This document shows, piece by piece, positions 24,575 through 32,983 of a stretch of 39,007 nucleotides of DNA. The stretch is from CAZAGD01 sp049699975 (lineage in GTDB: Bacteria > Desulfobacterota > SM23-61): contig JBNAWB010000005.1 in NCBI GenBank assembly GCA_049699975.1, positions 1 to 39,007 on the forward strand. Reading direction: 5' to 3'. Position 1 is the stretch's first letter, and every line of letters begins with the position of its first letter. Below the pieces are notes generated by a model. It was not told the DNA's origin, made no database searches, and worked only from the letters and a program-made list of their open reading frames with translations. The translations under genes were made by a program, and so were the position numbers.

Positions 24575-25540
24575 TTGTCTCCCTTGGTCTTTTTATTAGC
24601 TTACTGTTTAGATTTAATCTTGGGCGATCCAGAATGGCTTCCCCATCCTGTCCGCCTGATAGGAAAGGTCATTTCGCAGTTAGAAACCTGGGCGCGCAAA
24701 ATAGCTTCTAAGCCCCGCCAATTAAAGATTTTAGGTGTGTTTATGGTCGCCCTGGTCGTCATGGGAACTTATATATTTACTTCTTTCGCTCTCTTCTTAA
24801 CCGCAAAAATTTATTGGGCCTGGGGATTAATTCTTGCAGTTTATTTAGCTTATACAACCTTAGCCACTAAAGATTTGTACATAGAAACGAGAAGAGTTTT
24901 TGAGGCTCTGCAGGAAGGGAATTTGCCGCAAGCCCGGCAAAAGCTTTCTTTAGTGGTCGGCAGAGATACGGCCCACCTTAATGAGCCGGAAATCGTCAGG
25001 GCGCTTCTGGAAACGATAGCGGAGAATATCAATGATGGCGTTATAGCTCCTTTGTTTTACTTAGGCTTAGGAGGGCCGTCTTTAGCAATGACTTATAAAG
25101 CAATAAATACGCTTGATTCCATGTTAGGGTATAAAAATGAAAAATTTTTGCACTTGGGATGGGCTTCCGCTAAATTGGATGATTGGGCTAATTTTATTCC
25201 AGCCAGAATAAGCGGAATAATTATAGTTTTATCTGCTGCTTTTTTAGGTAAACCTTGGCGGGAGGCTTATAAGATTATGGGCCGGGATCATAAGAATCAC
25301 GAGAGCCCGAATAGTGGCTGGCCAGAGTCTGCTATGGCTGGAGCGTTGGGCTTGCAATTCGGAGGCGTTAATTATTATTTTGGGAAGCCGAGTCGAAAAC
25401 CTTTTATTGGAGAACAGAAGAGGGCTTACGAAATAAATAATGTGCTGGAGGCCTGGAAGATTTTATACCTCTCCTCTTTTTTCATGTTTATTTTGCTTAT
25501 TTCTATATTATGCTGGGTAAAAGGTTTCTCATTTTTTTAA
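24575..25540 (+). CDS. cbiB: Adenosylcobinamide-phosphate synthase
   Basis: Membrane enzyme that attaches aminopropanol (phosphate) to adenosylcobyric acid, giving adenosylcobinamide (phosphate). The 321-aa product begins LLAYCLDLILGDPEWLPHPVRLIG and contains TIAENINDGVIAPLFYLGLGG, the loop LGWASAKLDDWANFIPARI and the late HESPNSGWPESAMAGALGLQFGG-type region (HESPNSGWPESAMAGALG), all typical of CbiB/CobD. The start is TTG 24575 with no clear ribosome-binding site, 5 bases after the preceding stop. The next gene, cobD, supplies its aminopropanol phosphate substrate. Confidence 0.93.
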   Translation: MSPLVFLLAYCLDLILGDPEWLPHPVRLIGKVISQLETWARKIASKPRQLKILGVFMVALVVMGTYIFTSFALFLTAKIYWAWGLILAVYLAYTTLATKDLYIETRRVFEALQEGNLPQARQKLSLVVGRDTAHLNEPEIVRALLETIAENINDGVIAPLFYLGLGGPSLAMTYKAINTLDSMLGYKNEKFLHLGWASAKLDDWANFIPARISGIIIVLSAAFLGKPWREAYKIMGRDHKNHESPNSGWPESAMAGALGLQFGGVNYYFGKPSRKPFIGEQKRAYEINNVLEAWKILYLSSFFMFILLISILCWVKGFSFF

Positions 25541-25567
25541 ATTAATTTCAAGCAAGTAAAGGGCCAT

Positions 25568-26662
25568 ATGGACAAAATTCACGGCGGAAACATTTATGAA
25601 ATAGCCCGCCAATACGGGAAAAACCCCGCTAAATTAATAGATTTTAGCGCTTCGATCAATCCCCTTGGCTTATCTAAAAGAGCAGAAAAAAAGATTAAGG
25701 CGCATCTATCTTCTATCGTCCATTATCCTGATGATGAATCTTTTTTAGTAAAAAAGGCTTTGGCTGAATATCATGGCCTGCCCGAAGAAAATTTCCTTAT
25801 TGGCGCTGGTTCAACGGAGTTTATTTATGCCTTTCCCTGGGTACTCCAGATACGCCGTGCTTTAATCGTCACCCCCACCTTCAGTGAATACGAGAATGCT
25901 TTGGAGAGCTTTGGCAGAGAAAAGATAGAGATTCACTACTTTGAGACGACGGAAGAGGATGGGTTTGAGATTAACGTAGGCAGCCTCATTGCGGCCCTTT
26001 CTCGCGGTTATGATGCCCTTTATCTTTGCAACCCTAATAACCCTACTGGTGTGCTCACCGAGCGCGAAGATCTCCTAAAAATTTTAAAAATTACAGAGGC
26101 GGAAAAAATTTGGTTCATCCTCGATGAAGCCTTTATTGATTTTGTAGAGAAAGAATCTTTAAAAAAAGAAGTAGCCTCCTCCTGGAGACTTATTATTGTG
26201 CGTTCCCTCACTAAATTTTTTGCGCTTCCTGGTCTGCGGATTGGTTACCTCATTTCCCAACCCCAGATAATCCAGGAATTTAAAAAGAAAAGGGAACCAT
26301 GGCGCGTAAATGCTTTAGCCCAAATTGCGGCGGTAGAGAGTCTGCAAGATAATAATTATATCCAAAAAACTAACGAAGTGATCGCGCAAGAGAGAGAAAG
26401 GCTGATTCAAGGGCTGCGCGCGATTCCGGGATTCATTCCTTATCCCGGAAAAGCGAATTTTCTTTTAGTGCAGATTCATCCCCATTTGCGCTTGGCAGCC
26501 GCAGAATTGAAAGAATTGTTAATTAGCGAAGGAATATTAATTCGGGATGGCCAGTCCTTTCACCAGCTAGGTCCCTTCTTTTTTCGCTTAGCCATTCGCT
26601 CACCTCGCGAAAATAATCGCCTTCTTCAAGCCCTGCAAAAAATTCAGAAAAAGATTGTTTAA
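25568..26662 (+). CDS. cobD: L-threonine-O-3-phosphate decarboxylase (PLP-dependent)
   Basis: Decarboxylates threonine phosphate to (R)-1-amino-2-propanol phosphate, the linker that CbiB adds to the corrin ring. The 364-aa product is a class I/II aminotransferase-fold protein close to HisC. The N-terminal HGGNIYEIARQYG and DFSASINPLGL are typical of CobD. It has CNPNNPTG, LDEAFIDF and the PLP-lysine region IIVRSLTKFFALPGLRIGY. Histidinol-phosphate aminotransferase is the alternative, but the HGGN start and the cbiB neighbour 27 bp upstream favour CobD. It is the last gene of the B12 block. Confidence 0.88.
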   Translation: MDKIHGGNIYEIARQYGKNPAKLIDFSASINPLGLSKRAEKKIKAHLSSIVHYPDDESFLVKKALAEYHGLPEENFLIGAGSTEFIYAFPWVLQIRRALIVTPTFSEYENALESFGREKIEIHYFETTEEDGFEINVGSLIAALSRGYDALYLCNPNNPTGVLTEREDLLKILKITEAEKIWFILDEAFIDFVEKESLKKEVASSWRLIIVRSLTKFFALPGLRIGYLISQPQIIQEFKKKREPWRVNALAQIAAVESLQDNNYIQKTNEVIAQERERLIQGLRAIPGFIPYPGKANFLLVQIHPHLRLAAAELKELLISEGILIRDGQSFHQLGPFFFRLAIRSPRENNRLLQALQKIQKKIV

Positions 26663-26732
26663 AAGGCAATCTGTAAACGCTGCCCCGGAAAAGAATTTTA
26701 AGAAGCATTTATTTTTACTATTTAAAATTCTC

Positions 26733-26760
26733 TTGACAATTTTACCCCTTTTATTATATG
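26733..26760 (+). promoter_or_regulatory. Promoter candidate for the second LIV operon
   Basis: TTGACA at 26733-26738 and TATATG at 26755-26760, 16 bp apart, in A/T-rich DNA. A start near 26767 would give a 60-base leader before livH. No clear terminator is seen between cobD and this promoter. Confidence 0.5.
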
Positions 26761-26826
26761 AGTCACTTGGGTTCGTTGGTGGTCCAGGGTTAAGCAAATT
26801 TTAAGCCCAAAAGGAGATTTGGCCCA

Positions 26827-27702
26827 ATGGGGGAGGTTCTCCAGGTAGTCATCGTTTATATGTTAATTTTAGGTTCCATTTACCTGCTTATTGCCCTTGG
26901 TTTTTCCATCATCTGTGGAGTTCTCAGAATTTTTCATTTGGGCTATGCCTATTTATTTACTTTAACTGTTTACCTGACTTGGATGTTTATGAAAGAACTG
27001 GGCCTGGGATTAGTTCCCAGTATATTGGGCATGATCGGATTGCAGTTTTTGATCTCTTACCTTATCTATGCGGGCATTATTAAAAGATATTTAGAAAGGG
27101 AAGAAATTATCCTTACTGGCCTTTTACTTTTTTCCATTATCGTGGAACAATTAGTTAACTATAAGTACCCAATTCAGGCAGGTGTATATTTAAATACGAC
27201 GCTTTTGGAGGGCAGCTTAGAGATTGGACCGGCTGTAATTTCAAAACAATTGCTCCTGGCCTCAGGCATAGCGGTTTTGCTCACTTTCCTTTTTGTACTT
27301 TTCTTTCTCAAGACAAAAACCGGTTTAGCTATCCGAGCTATTTCCCAGGATATCTACAGCAGTCGAATAGTGGGCATTAATGTAGAAGCATTATATACAT
27401 TTACCATGTTCTTAGTACTTATTCCGGTGATTGTGGGTACCCTCCTTGTCGCTCCTGTCTGGGCAATTGATCCCACCATGGGCTCTATGTATCTAACCAC
27501 GGCTATATTAGTTTCTATCTTGGGGGGATTAGGAAATATCAAAGGGACAATTATGGCCAGCTATCTTATCGGGGTAACGCATTCTATAGTATCTTTTATC
27601 ATTGGCGAGCCGCGGTTTATGAATTTGTCGGCTCTAATTTTAGTGATGATAATTCTCATGGTTCGTCCCCAAGGGATGGCCAAGAGCGAGGCCTTATGGT
27701 AG
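26827..27702 (+). CDS. LIV-type ABC importer permease (LivH-like), second system
   Basis: Inner-membrane permease of the second importer. The 291-aa hydrophobic product begins LQVVIVYMLILGSIYLLIALGFS and has the loop AISQDIYSSRIVGINVEALY, the coupling-helix region of LivH, and the end LVMIILMVRPQGMAKSEALW. AAGGAG lies upstream of ATG 26827. It differs clearly from the first LivH (7804-8688), so this is not a recent duplication. It overlaps livM by 7 bp. Confidence 0.9.
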   Translation: MGEVLQVVIVYMLILGSIYLLIALGFSIICGVLRIFHLGYAYLFTLTVYLTWMFMKELGLGLVPSILGMIGLQFLISYLIYAGIIKRYLEREEIILTGLLLFSIIVEQLVNYKYPIQAGVYLNTTLLEGSLEIGPAVISKQLLLASGIAVLLTFLFVLFFLKTKTGLAIRAISQDIYSSRIVGINVEALYTFTMFLVLIPVIVGTLLVAPVWAIDPTMGSMYLTTAILVSILGGLGNIKGTIMASYLIGVTHSIVSFIIGEPRFMNLSALILVMIILMVRPQGMAKSEALW

Positions 27703-28736
27703 ATGTGGAATTTCGCCGAGATAGGATTATTATCAGATATAAAGGGAAAAAGTGGGATTGGATTCTGGAACCTCGATATTGGCGGAATACTTTTATCTGG
27801 ACCGCTGTTTTGATCATCATACCCATAATTTTTTATTTTTTCTATCCGGCTTTGCTCAATACCTTAATTTCCGCCAACCTTTATGCGGCGATAGCCATCC
27901 CCTTAGCTTTAATGACCCTGGGGACAGGGCGCATAAATTTTGGCCCTAATTTCTTTATCGGTGTGGGGGGCTATACTGCGGCTCTACTAAGCGTGGCTTA
28001 TAAATGGGGACCTTTATTGACTTTCCCTTTGGCCATTTTGTTAACCGTAGTTTCTGCTTTAATCTTTAGCCCCCTAGTAATAATTGCCCGCGGCCTTTAC
28101 TACGTTTTACTTACCTTGCTTCTCCCCTTGGTGTTCTTGGAAGTCACTTTCATCTATTCTGATACCTTTAAAGGGGATGTGGGTTTAGCCGGAATTAAGC
28201 TGTTAGTAGATACGGGAGATGTAAAATTAAATTTTCTTATGATCGCCTACTTCTCTCTTTTTTTAATGCTTCTATACTTATTGATTGTGAATAAAACAAT
28301 AAAATCCCGTTATGGATTAATTATGGCGGCTATAAATGATGACGAAGAAGTAGCCCATGGGATTGGGGTAAATATCAACCTGGTCAAGATAATTTCTTTC
28401 GTTTCCGCGGCCGCCATGATAGGAGTTATTGGTTGGTTCTATGCCCATTATTTCGGTACTTTTGCGGGAATTACCTATTTGCCGCTCACCTTTTTAGTAA
28501 AAATTCTTTTAGTTATCTTCATAGGGGGGCGGGCGCAAGTGTTTGGTTGTGTAGCTGGAGGTTATTTTATTGCTTTCTTAGAGATGATTCTCATCGGGAC
28601 TTTGGGCGATATTCAGCCATTTATTTTTCCCCTCATTCTCTTTATTCTTCTTTTTGCTTTGCCCGAAGGCCTTTTCGGTCTTTATCGGAAACGCCGTTAT
28701 CGAGAATATTTACCCACTTTACACGTGCGGAGATAG
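27696..28736 (+). CDS. LIV-type ABC importer permease (LivM-like), second system
   Basis: Partner permease, 346 aa. A polar N-terminal stretch of about 30 residues (FRRDRIIIRYKGKKWDW) precedes the helices. LivM-like segments are ALMTLGTGRINFGPNFFIGVGGY (read as the GQxxxGHxxFxxxGAY equivalent, with GRINFGPNFFIGVGGY), AAINDDEEVAHGIGVNI and LFALPEGLFGLYRKRRY. The usual Gln-Val-Ser/Thr-Leu-Gly-His pattern is altered (GRINFGPNF), which suggests an atypical LIV subgroup. It overlaps livH by 7 bp. Confidence 0.88.
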   Translation: MVDVEFRRDRIIIRYKGKKWDWILEPRYWRNTFIWTAVLIIIPIIFYFFYPALLNTLISANLYAAIAIPLALMTLGTGRINFGPNFFIGVGGYTAALLSVAYKWGPLLTFPLAILLTVVSALIFSPLVIIARGLYYVLLTLLLPLVFLEVTFIYSDTFKGDVGLAGIKLLVDTGDVKLNFLMIAYFSLFLMLLYLLIVNKTIKSRYGLIMAAINDDEEVAHGIGVNINLVKIISFVSAAAMIGVIGWFYAHYFGTFAGITYLPLTFLVKILLVIFIGGRAQVFGCVAGGYFIAFLEMILIGTLGDIQPFIFPLILFILLFALPEGLFGLYRKRRYREYLPTLHVRR

Positions 28737-28743
28737 GCAAGAA

Positions 28744-29496
28744 ATGGCAGCATTGCTGCAAGTGAAAAATATTAAAAAAAGTTTTGGCGGCCTGATGGCT
28801 TTGCGCGACATAAGTTTTGAGATCCGACCAGGAGAAACGGTAGGTTTGATCGGTCCGAATGGAGCGGGGAAGACAACTTTAGTTAATGTTCTTTGCGGTT
28901 CTTTGCCTGCCGATGGAGGAGAAATTGAGCTGGAAGGCGCAAATATCACTAAAATGAAGCCTTATCAGCGTTGTCATTTAGGATTAAGCCGCACATACCA
29001 GATTCCGCGCCCTTTTCCTGAACTAACCGCCTTGATGAGTGTGGTTACCAGCGCTCTTTGTGGCAAAAGAAGGATTAACCGGGGACTGGAAGATGCGGCC
29101 GCAGAGGCAAGTTATTATTTGGAATTTGTGGGCTTGTTTAGCAAACGGAATATCTTGGCCCGCGACCTTACTTTCTTCGAATTGCGCATGTTAGAATTGG
29201 CCCGGGCCTTAGCAACCACTCCCAAAATCTTATTCGTCGATGAAGTAATGGCCGGACTAAATCCCGGCGAAGCCAACCGGGCTGTGCATCTCATTGCCCG
29301 GGCTAAAGAAGAGTTCGGTTTAACTATCTTTTGGATAGAGCACGTAATGGCTGTCCTTATGGAAGCTGCCGAGCGGATTTTAGTCATTAATTTTGGCGAA
29401 AAGATAGCGGAAGGGACTCCAGATGAGATCGCGGAGAATCAGCAGGTGATTGAAGCGTACCTCGGCCCTGGGTGGAAGGGAAAGGCGCATGGTTAG
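28744..29496 (+). CDS. LIV-type ABC importer ATPase (LivG-like), second system
   Basis: A 250-aa ATPase with Walker A GPNGAGKTT, Walker B ILFVDEVMAGLNPGE and switch His in WIEHVM. The signature region reads LTFFELRMLELARAL, lacking the canonical LSGGQ glycines; similar degenerate LT-x-x-E signatures occur in a LivG subgroup with the same DEVMAGLNP Walker B, so it is probably functional. ATG 28744 fits the family start; an in-frame ATG at 28654 would run 83 bases into livM and is rejected. It lies 7 bases after livM. Confidence 0.9.
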   Translation: MAALLQVKNIKKSFGGLMALRDISFEIRPGETVGLIGPNGAGKTTLVNVLCGSLPADGGEIELEGANITKMKPYQRCHLGLSRTYQIPRPFPELTALMSVVTSALCGKRRINRGLEDAAAEASYYLEFVGLFSKRNILARDLTFFELRMLELARALATTPKILFVDEVMAGLNPGEANRAVHLIARAKEEFGLTIFWIEHVMAVLMEAAERILVINFGEKIAEGTPDEIAENQQVIEAYLGPGWKGKAHG

Positions 29497-29504
29497 GGGG
29501 TACC

Positions 29505-30209
29505 ATGCTGGAAGTTAAAAATTTAAATGTTTCTTATGGGGTAATCCCTGTTTTGCATGATGTATGTGTGGAAGTAAAAGAAAATGAGATTGTTGCCTTA
29601 CTGGGCTCAAACGGAGCCGGTAAGAGCACCCTCCTCAACACAATTCAAGGCATATTAAGACCCCGTTCTGGAAAGATAATTTTTTTGGGCCAAAACTTGG
29701 AAAATCTTCCTCCCCATGAAATAATAGCCCGGGGAATTGTCCAAGTGCCGGAAGGAAGGCGGCTTTTCCCCTATATGACTGTAAAAGAAAATCTTTTATT
29801 AGGGGCTTATCCCGGGAATGCTTGGAAAAATAAAAAAGAGAGAATGGAATGGATAATGAGTCTTTTTCCTATTCTCAAAGAGAGGGCCAATATGCAGGCT
29901 CGCCTATTAAGCGGGGGAGAACAACAGATGCTAACTATTGGTCGGGGTTTAATGGCTTATCCGCGCTTACTCATGATTGATGAGCCTTCATTAGGATTAG
30001 CTCCGGTGATCTTAGATAATCTTTATAGCACTTTTGCTAAGCTGCGCGATTCTCGAATAACCATTCTTCTTCCCGAGCAAAATGCTCTCCGGGCGTTGGG
30101 TATTGCTGACCGAGGTTATGTCATGCAGGATGGAAGGATTGTTCTGGAAGGGCCATCCCAAAATTTATTACAAAGTGATCTGGTCAAGCAGGCTTATTTA
30201 GGGAGATGA
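29505..30209 (+). CDS. LIV-type ABC importer ATPase (LivF-like), second system
   Basis: A 234-aa ATPase, the typical LivF length, with Walker A GSNGAGKS, LSGGEQQM, Walker B LLMIDEPSLGLAP and LPEQN at the switch position. ATG 29505 follows AGGGGG by 5-6 bases and lies 8 bases after the livG stop; an earlier in-frame ATG at 29472 is inside livG and lacks support. Confidence 0.92.
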   Translation: MLEVKNLNVSYGVIPVLHDVCVEVKENEIVALLGSNGAGKSTLLNTIQGILRPRSGKIIFLGQNLENLPPHEIIARGIVQVPEGRRLFPYMTVKENLLLGAYPGNAWKNKKERMEWIMSLFPILKERANMQARLLSGGEQQMLTIGRGLMAYPRLLMIDEPSLGLAPVILDNLYSTFAKLRDSRITILLPEQNALRALGIADRGYVMQDGRIVLEGPSQNLLQSDLVKQAYLGR

Positions 30210-30212
30210 GTG

Positions 30213-31568
30213 ATGGAGGACTATTTTTCTTTTACCGCGGACCTATTTAACCCTCAGAAAATTGCCTCCAAGCCTGAGGTCCTCACCGGAATTCGGGTAT
30301 TAGATTTTACGCATGTTATTTTCGGTCCCACGGCCACGCGCATTTTAGCTACTTATGGTGCTGAAGTAATAAAAATTGAATTGCCCTATCATGGAGATTT
30401 ATGGCGGCCGGCTACTTATTGGGGAAAATATTGGAAGCATTCCAACCCATTATGGCATTTTGTCACGCAAAATAAATACTTTGTCGGCTTAGATCTTAAG
30501 CATCCAGAAGCCAAAAAAATAATTTACCGCTTGGCCGAATCGTGCGATATGGCAGCCGAGAACTTTGCTCCGGGAACAGCGGAAGCTTGGGGAGTAGGCT
30601 ATAGCCAGTTGAGCAAAATAAACCCGCAGCTTATTTATTTGAGTTGTTCCACTTATGGCCAGTATGGCCCTTTACGTTTCTATCCGGGATGGGACCTGTT
30701 GGCGCAAGCGGCGAGTGGTGTTTTAAGCTTGACCGGTTATCCAGATACGGAGAAATATTATAAATTGCCCGATTATTTGGGGGATTTTATTCCTGGAAAT
30801 TTTGGGGCCTTAGCCCTTTTGATGGCCCTATATTTCCGCAATAAAACCGGGCGGGGCCAATATATAGATTTAGCCCAGTCCGAGGCTTTGATGAGGCTGC
30901 TTTATCATTTTACATTTTTCCGTCTCACCGGCCGGGAACTGGGCCGAACTGGTAATATTGATCCCACGATGGTTCCCGCTTCAATTTTTAAAACGGGCGA
31001 TGGCAAATTTTTAGCCTTGGCTTGTGTTACTGCGGAGCAGTTTTCGGCCTTATGTGCAGCTATGGGGCGGGAGGATCTTTTCCAAAATAAAACCTACCAA
31101 GATCCTTTTGAACGTCTCAAACCGGCGAATGCCCAGGCTTTGACCAAGGTTACCGCCGACTGGTTAAAGACTGTTAGTTTAGAAGAGGTGCTCAATTTAG
31201 CCAAAGAGAAAGGCTTCCCAGCGGCAGAAGTATTGGATGACTTTCAGATCTGTCATGATCCTTGGCGCAGAGAGAGAGGGAGCGTGATTCTATTCAATGA
31301 TGAGATTTATGGAGAAATCATCCTGGCCGGTCCTTCGGCTCAACTTAGCCAGACGCCAGCCCGGACTAAATGGATTGCCCGGCCTGTAGGTTATCATAAC
31401 CGGGTCGTTTTGAAAAAATTTTTGGGCCTTACTGAAGAGGAAATTGAAGCCCTGGAAAAAGAAAGGGTCATTGGCACTTTCGATGACCGACCGGGCCTGA
31501 AACCTCCCATATATTACAATTTGGATGCTGATCCCATCTTCAACTACGGAAAAAGGGTACGCCAGTGA
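30213..31568 (+). CDS. Class III CoA-transferase (CaiB/BaiF family), subunit or enzyme 1
   Basis: Transfers CoA between carboxylic acids through a mixed-anhydride intermediate on an aspartate. The 451-aa product has the family pattern GIRVLDFTHVIFGPTATRILA, GAEVIKIELP, NKYFVGLDLKHPEAKK, AENFAPGTAEAWGVGY and the catalytic Asp (about residue 161) in YPGWDLLAQAASG. ATG 30213 is preferred over GTG 30210 by spacing from AGGGAG. It lies directly after livF and overlaps the next CoA-transferase gene by 4 bp. Substrates cannot be assigned from sequence. Confidence 0.92.
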   Translation: MEDYFSFTADLFNPQKIASKPEVLTGIRVLDFTHVIFGPTATRILATYGAEVIKIELPYHGDLWRPATYWGKYWKHSNPLWHFVTQNKYFVGLDLKHPEAKKIIYRLAESCDMAAENFAPGTAEAWGVGYSQLSKINPQLIYLSCSTYGQYGPLRFYPGWDLLAQAASGVLSLTGYPDTEKYYKLPDYLGDFIPGNFGALALLMALYFRNKTGRGQYIDLAQSEALMRLLYHFTFFRLTGRELGRTGNIDPTMVPASIFKTGDGKFLALACVTAEQFSALCAAMGREDLFQNKTYQDPFERLKPANAQALTKVTADWLKTVSLEEVLNLAKEKGFPAAEVLDDFQICHDPWRRERGSVILFNDEIYGEIILAGPSAQLSQTPARTKWIARPVGYHNRVVLKKFLGLTEEEIEALEKERVIGTFDDRPGLKPPIYYNLDADPIFNYGKRVRQ

Positions 31569-32917
31569 ATAAAAAAGATGGCCAAGAACAAGTCTATGCC
31601 CGTTATGTAGCTTCGGGAAAGACTATTGAACATTTGAGTTCCTGGGGAAAAACTTTGGCGGAAATGATGAACCCAGAAGGGAAGCCAGAGGTTCTGGAAA
31701 ATCTCTTAGTGCTGGATGCGAGTTATGCCAATTTTGCCGGAATTATTGCCGCCAGTTTCTTCGCCGAGTTCGGGGCTGAGGTGGTCAAAATTGAGCCGCC
31801 AGCAGGAGATCCAGTAAGGTACGTAACGCCCTATGGAGAAAATATCAAAGGTACGGGCATACCTTTCATAGTGGAAGGACGCAACAAAAGATACATTACT
31901 CTTGATTTACAAAACTCAGTCAAAGATCGGGAGGATTTCCAAAAGTTGGCGGAGAAAGCGGCTATAGTTATAGAGACTTTTCCTGCGGGCCAGATGGACT
32001 CTTGGGGGATTGGTTATCGCCAATTGCGGATCAAAAATCCCGCACTTATATATGTAGCGATAACTCCTTATGGCCATTATACGGAGAAAGGCAAGGATTT
32101 TGCTCGATTTCCTGACGCAGATCTTACCAGCCAAGCTGGTTCAGGTTTGCCAGCTCAAGTTGGCGATCCTATAAATAGTCCTGAACCCTACAACTGGCCT
32201 CTGCGGGCAGGGATGTGGGCGGGCTGGTATATTTCTGGGTTAAGCGCCGCTTTAGGGGCCACAGTGGCCCTTCTCTACCAACAAAAGACGGGGGAAGGGC
32301 AGATGGTAGATATTGCCACTATGGACGCATATACGTGCATGGTAGGTTTCCCGCCCACTATTGGGTTTACTTGGGAAAAAGCCCGGCCGCGTATCGGTGT
32401 TTTGGATTTTATCCTTTATCCTTACGGAATGTGGAAATGTAAGGACGGATATGTGGTAATTGCTGCTCCGCGGGACCATGATTTTAGAGCATTGCTCAAA
32501 ATCTTAGGGCTGTGGAAATTAGAAGACGATTGGCGTTATACAGCAGACCGAATTCCCGATGTGATCGAACAGGCCATGGTGCTCTATAAAGCAATCGAAG
32601 AGAAAACATTGCAGCATACAGCAGATGAGTTAGTACGTAAGGCTCTGGCTTATAGTGCCAAAGCAGCGCGCTCAAAATGGCGAGGGGGAGGAGTGCCTAT
32701 TGTAATGAAGATGAATACCCCAGCCATGGCCATGGAAAGTCCGCAATTTGCTGTAAGAAAAATTTTTGAAGAAATTAAGAATGAAGAACTCGGCTCTCTG
32801 CTGATTAATACTAATTATATTAAAATGTCGGCCTCACCACCGCGGGTTAAATGGATTTCTTGCTCTCTCGGCCAAGACAACGAATACATCCGCCAAAAAT
32901 ATTTGCAGAATGATTAG
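31565..32917 (+). CDS. Class III CoA-transferase (CaiB/BaiF family), subunit or enzyme 2
   Basis: A 450-aa relative of the preceding protein, clearly diverged from it. It has LLVLDASYANFAGIIAASFFA, GAEVVKIEPPAGDP, NKRYITLDLQNS, GQMDSWGIGY and the catalytic Asp186 in DADLTSQAGSG. The start is GTG 31565, overlapping the previous stop. Adjacent CaiB-family pairs can form a single hetero-oligomeric enzyme, as in succinyl-CoA:benzylsuccinate CoA-transferase (BbsEF), so the two may work together; both keep the catalytic Asp. The gene ends 66 bp before the importer's binding protein. Confidence 0.92.
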   Translation: MNKKDGQEQVYARYVASGKTIEHLSSWGKTLAEMMNPEGKPEVLENLLVLDASYANFAGIIAASFFAEFGAEVVKIEPPAGDPVRYVTPYGENIKGTGIPFIVEGRNKRYITLDLQNSVKDREDFQKLAEKAAIVIETFPAGQMDSWGIGYRQLRIKNPALIYVAITPYGHYTEKGKDFARFPDADLTSQAGSGLPAQVGDPINSPEPYNWPLRAGMWAGWYISGLSAALGATVALLYQQKTGEGQMVDIATMDAYTCMVGFPPTIGFTWEKARPRIGVLDFILYPYGMWKCKDGYVVIAAPRDHDFRALLKILGLWKLEDDWRYTADRIPDVIEQAMVLYKAIEEKTLQHTADELVRKALAYSAKAARSKWRGGGVPIVMKMNTPAMAMESPQFAVRKIFEEIKNEELGSLLINTNYIKMSASPPRVKWISCSLGQDNEYIRQKYLQND

Positions 32918-32935
32918 GCCAATGAGGGTTGCTCC

Positions 32936-32957
32936 AGGAGGGTTTTTAAACCTTCCT
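32936..32957 (+). other. Hairpin between the CoA-transferase and binding-protein genes
   Basis: aggagggttt (32936-32945) faces aaaccttcct (32948-32957), up to 10 bp with one G-U pair and a very short loop. No T run follows. It sits about 27 bases before the binding-protein start and may stabilise the downstream mRNA. Confidence 0.5.
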
Positions 32958-32983
32958 TAATAAAAATAGAAAGGAGAGAGAAA

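Noticed and set aside
28433..28765. 110-aa open frame on the + strand across the livM/livG junction
   Set aside because: Out-of-frame reading of livM with an aromatic- and Ser-rich composition; the livM and livG frames are intact and recognisable.
28744..29496. Second-system LivG with a degenerate ABC signature as a possible dead ATPase
   Set aside because: Walker A, Walker B and the switch His are intact, and the LT-x-x-E type of signature with DEVMAGLNP occurs in a LivG subgroup, so loss of function is not supported.
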